A stretch of DNA of 64,000 bases from Rhynchonema sp. JSB1_4 (lineage: Eukaryota; Nematoda; Chromadorea; Monhysterida; Xyalidae), in assembly GCA_030248065.1 (NCBI GenBank), contig JASAMV010005060.1:26121-90120 (forward strand). Direction: 5' to 3'. Shown one piece after another: positions 49,320 through 63,872 of this stretch. The notes beneath the pieces are model-generated. The model was not told the origin of the DNA and did not search any database. It was given only the letters and a program-made list of their open reading frames with translations. The translations under genes were made by a program, and so were the position numbers. How positions within the stretch are numbered: position 1 is the stretch's first letter; every line of letters starts with the position of its first letter.

Positions 49320-52300
49320 ATGGCTGCTAGCGGTGCATCAATGTTGACGAGCACCCGGTTTTGGCTGGCCATTCTTGGCTTCGTCGGTTTCGCCCTCGAA
49401 TACGCGATGCGCGTGAATCTGAGTGTGGCGTTGGTCTGTATGCTCAATCATACGGCCATCGAGGTAAGGGCGACTGAGGTGGATGGGTGAATTTTGAAGA
49501 GATGAATTAAAATGTTTGAATTTTTCAGACCTTATCAGTGTCACAGTCAGACAGAAAACTTGATGAACCCAATCCCGAATGCAGGCATCTTCGAACCGTC
49601 GGTGACGATCGCAAGGTAATTTATTAAAAGAGTAAAATTCCACCATTTTCTGTATTGAAAGAGTAAAATTCTACCATTTTCTGGAATTAGTGAGCGAAGA
49701 ACATCATCAAACTCTACTCAGCCCACTTGCAGCCACAAGACGGCACTTTTGTTTGGGACAAATACTCACAAGGTCTGCTGCTCGGCGCCTTCTTCTGGGG
49801 TTACATTCTCACACAGATACCAGCCGGTTGGTTAATATCTCTGTACCTCCATTTTATACAGTTTACCTTCAATTTTATAAATGTATCGCAAATTTTTACA
49901 CGTTCTTCAAACACTCGGTCTGAAATGTTTTGTGCACTCAGGTCGACTAGCGGACACTTTCGGCGCCAAACCGATCGTTTTGACGACAATGACCTTGTCC
50001 GGTCTATGCACCCTGTTGTCACCGATTGCCGCCCAAATCAACCTGGGAGTATTTATTGCGCTCAGAATTGTACTTGGAATGTCTGAGGTATGGACTGTTT
50101 TGTGGTTGTTCAGTTGTACACGAGTTTTTCATTGCTCATTTCGGCCTGTTTTCACGCGAGGGCGGTGAACCAGGTCCATGGCCACCCAATGGCCACGTGA
50201 AGCCCAAAACACACGCGAGTTGGCTCAGTGGTTGCGTACTGCTGGGGAAGAATCTGTGAAGTATTGGTTGCACCATGACTTTATAAGAATTGGTTACATT
50301 TAAATTTGATGTTGCCGGGAAGGCAGTGCCGTGAAAGATTCATGTTGTGCGTCTTTGAGAGACGATCGGCACCCAATAACAATAAGTGATATTTTTGTGA
50401 CACCAGTTCCTAACAATTGTTGTTTGCCTTTTTAGTCCTGACGAGGGTACTATTTAGTACCGAAATATTGACAATTGTATTGTTATTGGGTGCCGATCGT
50501 CTCTCAAAGACACTCACACAACATTGGTTAAATTTTTTTCCTGAATCGTAAAGAGGGAAAGTGACGTGGTGGTGACGTTGCGTTGCGTGATCGCACACAA
50601 AGCATGTAGTAAAGCGAATGTTTCAGTCAGGTGAAAATGTTTTGTGAGAATCACAAATATGTAGCACAGTGGCTAAAAGTGACTGAACGTGAAAATCAGG
50701 ATTGATTTGATGATTTCTTATATGGTCATTGTGCGACCAATACCCATTTTTGCACTGTGCTAATTTGAACATTCCCAAGTTGTCCCCTTGAAATTTCAGG
50801 GTTTCATGTTCCCAGCGATGCATAGTTTCTGGTCCAACTGGGCACCACCGCTGGAACGCAGTATTCTGATCACGATTTGTTACGCTGGAGCACCTGCGGG
50901 CACTATTATTGCACTGATGTCATCCGGCATCATTTGTGAAACATTAGGATGGTCGTACGTTTTCTATATAATGGGTACGTGGGTGCGATAGTAGATTATT
51001 TGCTTATTTCCTTTTTACCTGAGCAGTGATGGTCGAGCTCCACATTGGTCACGTCAGATTTCTTCCGTTTAGGTTATTCAGACCCATTTACTGATGCCAC
51101 TAGTGTTGACCACCGTAAAAGTTGTTCCCAGATAGCACCCCATACACAGCCGTTGCGCTGGTCAAAATTAGTGGCATTAGAAAGTTTCTCGGTATTCTTA
51201 TTTGAAAAAATCATGCGACCAACGCGCCGATCCGATCAACAAAGTTTGACGCCACCTTTTTATTCATTTCATTTTTATTTGTCATCTGATCAACACTCGT
51301 GTTTGTTTATCATTCCAGGTCTGACATGCTTGCTGTGGTGTGTTCTGTGGTGGTGTTTATCAGCGAGCAGTCCAATTGAACACGCACATATCTCGGACGA
51401 CGAATTACGTTTTATTACCAACTCACTCAGTGGGCAAGGCACCGAAGAGGTCGGTTATATAAAAATCTGTTCTGTCAAAATTTACCACGAAATTTACCCA
51501 GACTGTGCTTGACAGTTTTTGCGTTTGCGCCGTACTTGGTTATTGAGTTTGCATATGCCCAGCGTAAAACTTATTTTCTACTGCTTAATTTTGACCAACG
51601 TGAAAGTTAACTTTCACGCTGGTCAAAATTAAGCACCAACTCAGTCACAAAGTCCGTCTCCGTGCCATGATGCAACCATCTCCGTCCGCCATTTGCAGCG
51701 TGACTCAACGCATATACCATGGCGCGCCATTTGGACTTCATGGCCGGTGTGGGCCATCATTGTGATGCATTTCGGTGCCAACTTTGGAAATTATATGCCC
51801 CTCACCGAACTACCAACGTATATGAGTGAAGTGCTCAAGTTTGATCACGCACAGGTTTGATATTGCTGTTCATTTTAGCCTGTTTTAGACTTGTAATCGG
51901 ATCGGAATTGGCTTAATCACGTGACTTTGACTAAAATTTTCAGGTTGGCCTGTGGTCAGGTCTGCCCTACGGTCTGATGTTCCTGACGTCAATTGCTTCG
52001 GGTCCACTGGCCGATTCGATCCGATCTCGTCGTTTGCTAAACACAAAGAACACACGCAAATTCTTGGGATTCGTTTGTGAGTTGCGATGTTTGTTCGGAC
52101 CGGGATCGAACTTGATGATCAGGGTGTCTAGGTTCTGCCTTGGTCACGTGACCTTCTTTTCAACACCTGGGATCGACTTATGACATGACCACCGTTCAAA
52201 TTAGCTGCCGGAACAGTTTTTACACTTGTCAGTACAACCTCGTGGTGTCGGTAAATCTCGGAATTTTCTCAATTCAACAAAACCACGTGACCAAGACAAA

Positions 52301-53259
52301 TCGATTTGACCCAATCGCCAAATTCGATACCTGTTCAATGTTGTGAAAATACAACAATCCCTGCTGCAACTTCTTATTCCTTCAGCACACACGGGACAGG
52401 CCTTGTTCTTCGTGCTTGCATCCACTCAGACCTGCACCCAACGGTGGACTGCCGTTCTATTCCTGTTCTTGGCGCAAGGTGCCTGGGGCATCAGTCAGGT
52501 ATTGCATGGAGCCTTTCACGTGACTGTATTTTTTGCGTTTCTACGTTACAGGAGTTGTGCAGCGTGTATTTGTTGGTCTTTGCGTTTTGTTTTCGCAAAT
52601 GGGCGATACAGAGCAGGTCATCGTCAATACGAAACCACAAACAGTTTTGCCAATTGCGATGACAAATGACAAAGAATTCAGGCTGCATACATGATCAATC
52701 ACGTTGACATCGCACCTCGATACGCCGGCACACTGTTCGGTATCAGCAATATGTTCGCCACTATACCTGGCATTGTTGCGCCCTACGTCGCCTCTGCGTT
52801 GACTACACATGTGAGTGAAACATCAGCTTGTCGATTTTCTGCTTGATCATATTATCGTTCATCCGGCTTCATTTTTTTGACTTTGGCTCAATTCAGTCAT
52901 AACACGGGTCGTCCGTGTTTTTGTTCAGACCACTTTTGTGATCGACTTGTCCAGAAGTTGCTCAAGAGAACGTAGGGGAACAAATTTTGTGCTTGTCGAA
53001 ATGCCGCACATCTGTCGCAAACACCGCATCCGTTCTTTGATGCAAAAGTTTTACAACAGTTTCATAATTTTTGAAACATCAGCTCTACATTTATTCATAG
53101 GGCACCCAATCGGAATGGCGTCTGGTGTTCTGGCTGGCAGCAGGCATCGAACTCATGTGCTTGGTGTTCTATTTGTGCACTGCCAGTGGCGAGTTGCAGT
53201 CTTGGGCACGTGAGGATGAGGTGGAGGAAAGGTTGAGGACCGATGACCATGATGATTGA
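49320..53259 (+). CDS. SLC17: SLC17-family anion transporter, copy 3 (diverged)
   Basis: Exons: 49320-49463, 49529-49615, 49733-49826, 49942-50087, 50800-50974, 51319-51449, 51699-51854, 51944-52076, 52386-52498, 52682-52810, 53101-53259 (TGA), about 488 residues with consistent phases. Motifs: [96 protein letters not shown]. It lacks the intron that copies 1 and 2 have within VAL-VCML, and has an intron after HTAIE which they lack. The C-terminal tail is acidic ([14 protein letters not shown]) without the PPxY motif of the others. The start is set at the Met before AASGAS, but the frame is open further left. Candidate poly(A) signal at 53766-53771. Substrate unknown. Confidence 0.88.
50261..50743. 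mobile_element. MITE with GTATTGGTTGCACCATGAC ends, copy 2, interrupted
   Basis: Reverse-complement relative of 11310-11539. Its ends are GTATTGGTTGCACCATGAC and GTCATTGTGCGACCAATAC. The homology is broken by about 234 extra bases (50297-50530) bounded by two copies of ATTGGTTA (50289-50296, 50523-50530). It lies in intron 4 of SLC17 copy 3. Confidence 0.7.
50351..50511. mobile_element. Palindromic insert nested in the MITE
   Basis: Perfect 34-bp inverted arms at 50351-50384 (starts GTCTTTGAGAGACGATCGGC) and 50478-50511 flank a 93-bp centre. The inverted similarity extends weakly outward (ATGTTGTG on both sides). No coding sequence. Confidence 0.75.
51583..51634. repeat. 52-bp palindrome in SLC17 copy 3 intron
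   Basis: The sequence is self-complementary with one mismatch; the left half starts GCTTAATTTTGACCAACGTG and the centre is AGTTAACT. The core GACCAGCGT-AAA recurs at 8457-8523, 19949-19964 and 51105-51160, so it is a family member rather than a one-off. Confidence 0.7.
52100..52332. mobile_element. Long inverted-repeat element in SLC17 copy 3 intron 8
   Basis: The left arm reads GGGATCGAACTTGATGATCA and ends CTTGGTCACGTGACC. The right arm reads CCACGTGACCAAGACAAATC and ends CGCCAAATTCGATACC. Arms are about 45 bp with mismatches. This is one of the clearest full-length members of the family. Confidence 0.7.
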
Positions 53260-54537
53260 ACATATTGAATGAATATGGTACTGTACAATTCTGTGTTCTT
53301 TTTTTCACAGCGCATAGGTACCTTCTTTATAGTGCGCTGTTTGTTGTGAAACCCACTGCACTAATAACTGACAGCCTTTGTCCTTGATTTATCGCTAATA
53401 TCCCATGTCTGTATCTGCAATGGTATGTATGTAGCACATGTTCTTCATTGTGACTGTGAGCGACAATATGGGGTCACTACAAAGACCAGACCCTATTGGC
53501 GCACTTATAAATTCCATTTGGCTTGTTTTATTTATATCAACGATATTTATGGGTCAATTCTCGTTTACCGGACGGATCTCAGTGATTAACTCACATTTGC
53601 GTTGTGGAAGCGTCCTTTATCTGAGGGTGCCATTTTGCTATTGTGATGCGCATAATACTATTTTTCTATTGATTCTCTCACTTAAACCAGGTTTCTATCA
53701 CCCGTTTTCCTTTCATTATCGGATTTGTTTTCGAGGACTTTATTTTTGTGCTTATACGTGGACAAAATAAAAGCAGATTTATATTTCCACAAAGCATTCT
53801 GCTGTAATCGCCCTAACCCACTCCAGCATATGAAGCCGAGGTGCGCAGCATTCTAAATTTCACGCCATAAAAACTTGTGAAACAACAGTACCAGGTATTT
53901 CGCCCCGTGCGCCGTCAAATGTCAGTGTTGTAAAGTAAACATCGCGTAAACCGATCCGCCCGGCTACAAATCCTCTTACAAAGCAAAGATATTTGGCCAA
54001 GCAAGTGGAAAAAACTTCAAAACGAAAAGTGCGCCAGAGATTCGCTGCGGTGTGAATGTCTTTTTTTGAAACTTCCTTCAATTATGATCAGCGTTAACAA
54101 TTCCCAAGAAAATCCGATGTCTCGTGGTGCCGAAACCTGAATGCGTCCCGGGAACCTGAACTGAAATACATTCCTTTGTTTCTCAAAAACGATCGCCAAT
54201 AAAAACTTGTGATTTAGCCACTTGAATTCATAGTAAAAGATGGTACTTCATATCACCACATTACTGAGCAGTATCGTAGAATGAGGCACTTGTGAAACCA
54301 GTCTTTGAGAAGAGGAAATGGTTTGAAATCCGCACCACTTTACACTCGAAATTCCTATTTTTTTAGCCATTTGGTCCGGATTTGCAAATTTGTTTTTGAC
54401 AAGAACAAAGCACTGATCTTTTCGGATTCAAACACTTTTCAATTGTCAACCTTTGCCTGGCTGCCAAGAAGCAAATTGAAATAAACGGGACAATTTGGGT
54501 GGGCTTGCAGTGAAAATTATTGCAGTAGCACACGTAC

Positions 54538-55175
54538 ATACAAGAAGAAAAATGCCTGCTGTCGCGCGGCAAGAATCAGGATATGGTTCTCGGTATCATG
54601 CTGGTCGCATATAAAACACCTATACAAGATTGTTTATTCCCCAAAGTAAAAAGATATCAATGGTTACGCACAAGAGCAAAAGGCGACTAAAAACATCACC
54701 GAAACAGAAGAAAAGCTTATTTCCAAAAAATGACAGGATTTAGAAAAGCATTGCATTCCTTTCGAAAAGTGAATTAAAAAGCGATACGCCATCAAGGAAC
54801 CATATTGCGGCCAATAGCGCAATGAGGCGCCGGCAGCTGTACAGAATCGATTCGTACTAGTAACGGCATAAAGAGTGGGTAAAACGATTATGCGTTGGCC
54901 GCAATATGGTTCCTTGATGGCGTATCGCTTTTTAATTCACTTTTCGAAAGGAATGCAATGCCTTTTTCTAAATCCTGTTCATTTTTTGGCAAATAAGCTT
55001 TTCTTCTGTTTCGGTGATGTTTTTAGTCGCCTTTTGCTCTTGTGCGTAACCATTGATATCTTTTTACTTTGGGGAGTAAACAATCTTGTATAGGTGTTTT
55101 ATATGCGACCAGCATGATACCGAGAACCATATCCTGATTCTTGCCGCGCGACAGCAGGCATTTTTCTTCTTGTAT
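54538..55175. repeat. Near-perfect large inverted repeat (about 277-bp arms, 80-bp loop)
   Basis: The left arm 54538-54814 starts ATACAAGAAGAAAAATGCC; the right arm 54895-55175 is its reverse complement with only a few substitutions and small indels. The loop is 54815-54894. Such similarity implies a recent origin or ongoing arm correction. A foldback transposon, an inverted duplication or an assembly artefact are all possible. Confidence 0.9.
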
Positions 55176-55439
55176 TTTTGTTTTATATCGAGTAAGCGCA
55201 TTTTCTCATTCGGTGGACGGAAAACACATATGATCACACTGATAATTCGTTCACTATACAGAGGAATTCACTATGTAGAGATTCACCTTGTGGTGGTTTT
55301 ACTGTATTTATGTTACTGTTTTACACCTCAATCAAGTCAGAGCTAAAAAAGCGATGTCACCATCGGTTCCCCGACCCCAGAAACATAACAGCTGACACAT
55401 TATTGGAGATCAGATCACTGTTACACTATTTATTCGCAT

Positions 55440-56490
55440 TGATCAATACTGAGTTCCGGTTCTAGTTCCGGTTCTGGCTCCCAAAAGTTCCAGATTTAAA
55501 AACCAATGCCGCCGTTGGGTTTCTCGACCCCGAAAACCTATATACCGCACGCACTGTCGTTATGACCAGACCAGTATTATGCGACTTATTTGCATGGATA
55601 AATACTGAGTTCCGGTTCAAGTTTCGGTTCTGGCTCCGGAGAGCTCCGGATTTAAAAACTAATGTCGCCATTGTATTTCTCGACCCCGAAAGCCTATATA
55701 TCGCCCCCACTTTCTTCATGATCAGGGCAGCATTGTGTTGTTTATTCACGTGAATCAGTTTTGGGTTCCGGTCCTAGTTCCGGTTCTGGCTCCAAAAAGT
55801 TCCGGATTTAAAAACCAATGTCACCATTAGATTTCTCGACCCCGAAAACCTATATACCGCACGCACTGTCTTTATGATCAGACCAGTATTGTGCGACTTA
55901 TTTGCTTGATAAATACTGAGTTCCGGTTCCAGTTCCGGTTCTGGCTCCGAAGGGCTCCGGATTCAAAAACCAATGTCACCATTAGATTTCTCGACCCTGA
56001 AAACCTATGTTCCGCACCCACTGGCTTCATGATCAGAGCAGTATTGTGCGGCTTAATTGCATTGCTAAATATTGAGTTCCGGTTCCAGTTCCGGTTCTGG
56101 CTCCGAAAAGTACTGGATCCAAAAGCCAATGTCACCATTAGATTTCTCGACCCCGAAAACCTATATACCGCACGCTCTGTCTTTATGATTAGACCAGTAT
56201 TGTGCAACTTATTTGCATGGCTAAATATTGAGTTCCGGTTCCAGTTCCAGTTCTGGTTCCGAAGAGCTCCGGATTGAAAACCCAATGTCACCATTAGACT
56301 TCTCGACCCCGAAAACCTGTATACCGCACGCACTGTCTTTATGACCAGACCAGTATTGTGCGACTTATTTGCATGGCTAAATACTGAGTTCCGGTTCCAG
56401 TTCCGGTTCTGGCTTCGAAAAATACTGGATCCAAAAACCAATGTCACCACCGAGTTTCTCGACCTTCAAAACCCCCGGTACCGCGGCAGA
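55440..56490. repeat. Tandem array, 156-bp unit, about seven copies
   Basis: The landmark GTTCCGGTTC recurs with starts at 55451, 55607, 55763, 55918, 56074, 56230 and 56386: spacings of 156, 156, 155, 156, 156, 156. Each unit has a TTCTCGACCCCGAAAACCTA segment. A more diverged unit precedes it from about 55348. The unit is 52 codons long, so both strands stay open over several units. It is satellite-like; no protein family is recognised. Confidence 0.92.
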
Positions 56491-56539
56491 TTTCTCGTCC
56501 GATGCATGCCTGAGTTTTGGACGAACATTTTGCCGGAAA

Positions 56540-56580
56540 CAAAAAGAAAGAAAGAAAGAAAGAAAGAAAGAAGAAGAAGA
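56540..56580. repeat. (AAAG)n microsatellite
   Basis: About eight AAAG units at 56542-56572, passing into AAG repeats up to 56580, just after the end of the 156-bp array. Confidence 0.9.
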
Positions 56581-59500
56581 ACGTTTTTGCACTTTTTGAG
56601 AGGCGTTAGGTACCGTAACTCCACGACGCCGGTACCGATCAACGTCAAATTTTGAACGCAGATGTAGGGTGGCCTAAGGCACCTTGTGGTTAACTATTGA
56701 AACCATCGGTGTTTTGTTGTGGAATTACTGGCCAGTGAAAATTTTTCCTGCCGGCACTAACTCCGGACAACCATATGGGACATGCGCTACCGCGCATGCC
56801 CCGATATGTAGTATGTATGTACATGCCTATTTTGCACTTTGGTTCGTAATGTTGTTGATTACTGTTATCGAAGCAACTAGAATGACAAATTTAGTGGCAA
56901 AATTTCTCGACACCTACCCAGTTCATTCTGTCAAACTACGTAGTACATGTTAGAACGCTTTCAGAATTTAGTCTCGTTCTAGCACCAGCTGTGGATCACT
57001 AAATCTTGCTCAATTATAGGAGCCGGATTTCAGCTGCTGTGCCAAACCAATTTGTCACGCAGCAATAAAACGCAGAGTATTTCTACTTGTGGTTTGGGTT
57101 ACACGGCAAACTTTTCCAAAGCTTTCTAACCCGAACGCCCATACCAAATGTGTGATCCTTTCTGTCTGTCTTGGGTCCCCGATTGGCCCCCAGAATGAAA
57201 AGCACAAGCTTCCATTGTCAAAAAGATGACACTTTATAACGAAAAACATGTTTGGCGCAAAATTTTAGGACACCGCGCCCCCGTAGGCGACATGGGCAGT
57301 TTTGGCCTAGATGATTAACGAATTGCTTTGTGGGGCCAAGTCGCTATGTCAATCGTTGCCTCCCAAAGGCAATAGAGTCATTTATAACAATGTGGACAAT
57401 ATTCGGTTGGGGTCCTTTTCTGGGAAGGTGCTGCCTGATTTTTCAAGGATGATGTTTCAAAACTTGGTAACTGGCTGTTCTTGTTCAACTTTATTCAACA
57501 TTCAAAGTCAAACATATAATGTACCTATCGAGGATAATAATCAGTTCCCGGCTAAATAGTTCGTTTTTCGTTTTTCGACCGCCCGGTATTACGATTAGAA
57601 CGTCGACCTTTTATCCCCACTTCAGGTGATGACGCTTGTTTCGTTTTCTTCTCTTGGTTAGACGAATTTTCGAAAACAATGTTTGTGCTCAGCTAACAGT
57701 ATATCTGGATGCATCTCAGTGCTCTTAGACATTACTTTGAAAGTTTCATTGGCTCCGGCACGGAGTTTTTAAGACCCACAAAATGGTCGCCGAAAGAACT
57801 GCGTCCAAAATCCACATCCATACCGTATAGGTACCTATGTATCATCAGTGATGTCAGGTTGCAAGTGACATAAACCGTTTAAAGTCAGCTCTGTGGCCCC
57901 AGCGTCCGTCGCTCTTTAGCTTCTTGGCTTGATGGAACTTGTGACTTTCGGCTTTTCGCTACTCTACTCACCAAAACTTTTGGATTTTTTAACAATAATT
58001 TTACACATCTGTGCCTATATTGCCTTGGTTGGTGAGCGCACAGCTGCTATATTGTGCTACAGACTCGTTCAGATATATCACCAGCGCATCGTTGGGAAGT
58101 CATTAATGTTGCACCGTTTTAAGAGTCCGTTATCAGACGTTCACGTGGTTGAGAAAACACAGAAGGTGGTCAAGTGGCCGTCTGATGCGTTCTGACGATG
58201 ACCTGGCGCACCAACCGCCTGCGAAAACAGGTTGCAACTGGCAACCAAAATCAGGATGTGCACAGGTTATGTGTAGTGAAAAACAAAATCCAAGCAGCGT
58301 ACCCTATTTGGTGCAACACTAAAGCTCTCCTTGCTGAGTGCGTACGTAATCAGCCATTCTGGGGTTCAAAATTGGCCCGCTGTAACAAATGGGCCCAGTC
58401 TCCAGACCAGAACTTGTTACTGCACCACACAACACGGATAGGTGTGCTTAACGGGTATACCTTTCTCGAAAGAAAGCGGCAATAATACTGATTGGGGCCC
58501 AATAACAACCTTGGTAGCCATATGTGTACACAGTTTGAGGTTAGTTTTCACAGTTATTCGTTCAAGTGTACCCGGTCGGCTCCCAGGTTATTGCCGTTTA
58601 CGCTGGCTGGCGAGTCTGTGATATGTGTTACAGTCCACCCTCCTTGCAGTGACTTAACAGCGATTTGATTTTATGGCCACTAAAATATTCACTGCCGTAA
58701 AACAATTAACGACCAGTTGTTGGCCAAATAAAGCGAAAAATTATTCATGCACCATGTATAATGTAAGAAGCACCACGTTGAGGGTCACTATAAAGGATGT
58801 TCATTGTATTGGCTTATGGTTGTGCAAGGTGGTAAGACCATATAAAATGCTTGCTTGTTTTTATGCCGGCTGACGAAAGTCACTTTTTGGGACACCCTGT
58901 GTTTTATCTATCCGACAAAGGTCTGACTAATACATCATGGCATGTTGAGCAAGTTGAGCAGTGTGTTTACAAGGCTGAATGTGAGTGTACTGTAGGTGCC
59001 ATAGTTCGACACGCCTTCAATTATTGGGTCCCATGATGTTTCACAACTGTACTATTGATAAGGGACCTACGTACTGAATGTACATACGCACGCATACCAA
59101 TTGTGTGTGATGAGAGTCAGTGTTGAAGTTTTGTCATAAATTGTATCTGTTTTGTTTGGCTGCCGCTAAATAAACAACATGGCTCTGCTTGTTTATCAAT
59201 TTAAAAAGTTTGAGTCTGATTGTTTGGTGATATAGGGTTCTCACACGGATTGCATTTCATTATAATGAGTGCGCCCCTGTTATACGTAACGGCAGCTATG
59301 TGCTGTACTTGTACGTTACCCAATGACCGTGTCCTGAAATTGCTGTCGAGTCATTATGTAATGTCGAATTCTTGCTGTCGGCAGAACGAAAGAGAAATAC
59401 CTGGGTATGTTTCAACTCAAACTTGGCTGATTGAAGCTCTGTATTCGTTGAACTTTCCAAATGTGACGTGAACCAAGTCTACGTACAAGTAGTCGACTTG

Positions 59501-60654
59501 CCCCTCGCAACGCAGTATTTTGTTTACGTTTCCTTTGTCACGACACAAGCTGACACTTCATTCCCTTCTGGTGACGCAAGCCCCAGACCAGGCGCGTCAG
59601 CCACGACCCTGGGTGGAACCCGTCAAGAGGAGTATCATATGGCAACGCTGTGTTCCCCAGATATACAAAGTTGTGGCACACCTAATCAGGTCACGTTTTG
59701 GTTGCAGGCAGTTCGAAGACGACTGTCTTGGAACTCATCGTAAAATGAGACGTACATACCAACCACAACCAAGACCCAAAACTGTCGTAAATAGGGCAGT
59801 GCACCACTTTGGCAACATTTCCTGTTCAGCTTATGGGTGTGCCCTTTGAACGACTTGAGTCACCAAATATTGAATCGTTGTGCTTCATGTTTACTGCTGT
59901 CGTGTAGCGTTGTGCCAGTTATTCAGGTAGTTCCATAGTTTGTTGAATTCGACATATGTGCTGACGTTTCACAATACGGGTACCCGTGAAACCTAATTAA
60001 TCTCAGAGTAGTCAACCCGCTGTTCTGTCGGGGTCCGTGGCAAGCCGCAGCCGAAATTTATGGCTGTTTCGTAATTGAGGCTGCTGTTGTCACTGCGTAA
60101 ATGCCGAGATTGTGGTGTAACAGAACAGACTGTTATGAAAGCTGAAATATACAGCAGACGTTAACGCTTGTTTACGCCAAGTCTGTGCCGTATGTGGTTC
60201 AGAACTCATCATTTTCAATTGCTCTGTGTACATTGTCGTAACGTCTCACTCGCAGGATGTGTTCTGTTTTCGGTTTTATTCGGTTTCTCTGGAGTTTCCG
60301 GACCCTTGGCATATACTGTATAAGCTATAAATAATGGGTATAGCTTCACGTTTTACACGAGATCCAGCTAGCGCGCTGTTTCTCACTCCGTGTGGTGGTT
60401 ACTATGTTGTGTGCCGGGCATTGGCGATGAGCTGATGCACCCATCTGTGAAAGTATGTCGGAACTTGCAACCAACCGCACATTGGTGTACAGTTCACATT
60501 ACTGCACCACAGAAATATTTGAGCGTTCTTTTAGAGCGTTACGTTATTCCATTGCGTTCAATCAAACCGACAAAAATCAATTCGCATGATGGTCCAACCA
60601 ACCTGAATCCCAACTCCTTGTCCATCGACAATCCCCCACAAAAGCAGCAGCCAA

Positions 60655-63850
<3,196 letters not shown>

Positions 63851-63872
63851 GTGAGTTGAGTATCCATTTACC

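Larger units (their letters stand above)
53260..60654. other. Gene-poor interval
   Basis: Apart from the 3' end of SLC17 copy 3 (AATAAA 53766-53771), the large inverted repeat, the 156-bp array and the microsatellite listed separately, I find no exon that belongs to a known family. The open frames are short and unspliced. The final few hundred bases before 60655 are presumably the copine promoter and leader. Confidence 0.55.

Noticed and set aside
54863..55346. Open frames across the right arm of the large inverted repeat
   Set aside because: No known domain, and the same sequence is present inverted in the left arm with different frame breaks.
55878..56450. 190-codon minus-strand open frame as a protein gene
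   Set aside because: It exists because the satellite unit is 156 bp; both strands are open, there are no flanking gene signals and no family match. Kept only as a finding.
57311..58485. Several 80-95 codon frames in the gene-poor interval
   Set aside because: No recognisable domain, and no splice partners giving a longer consistent product.
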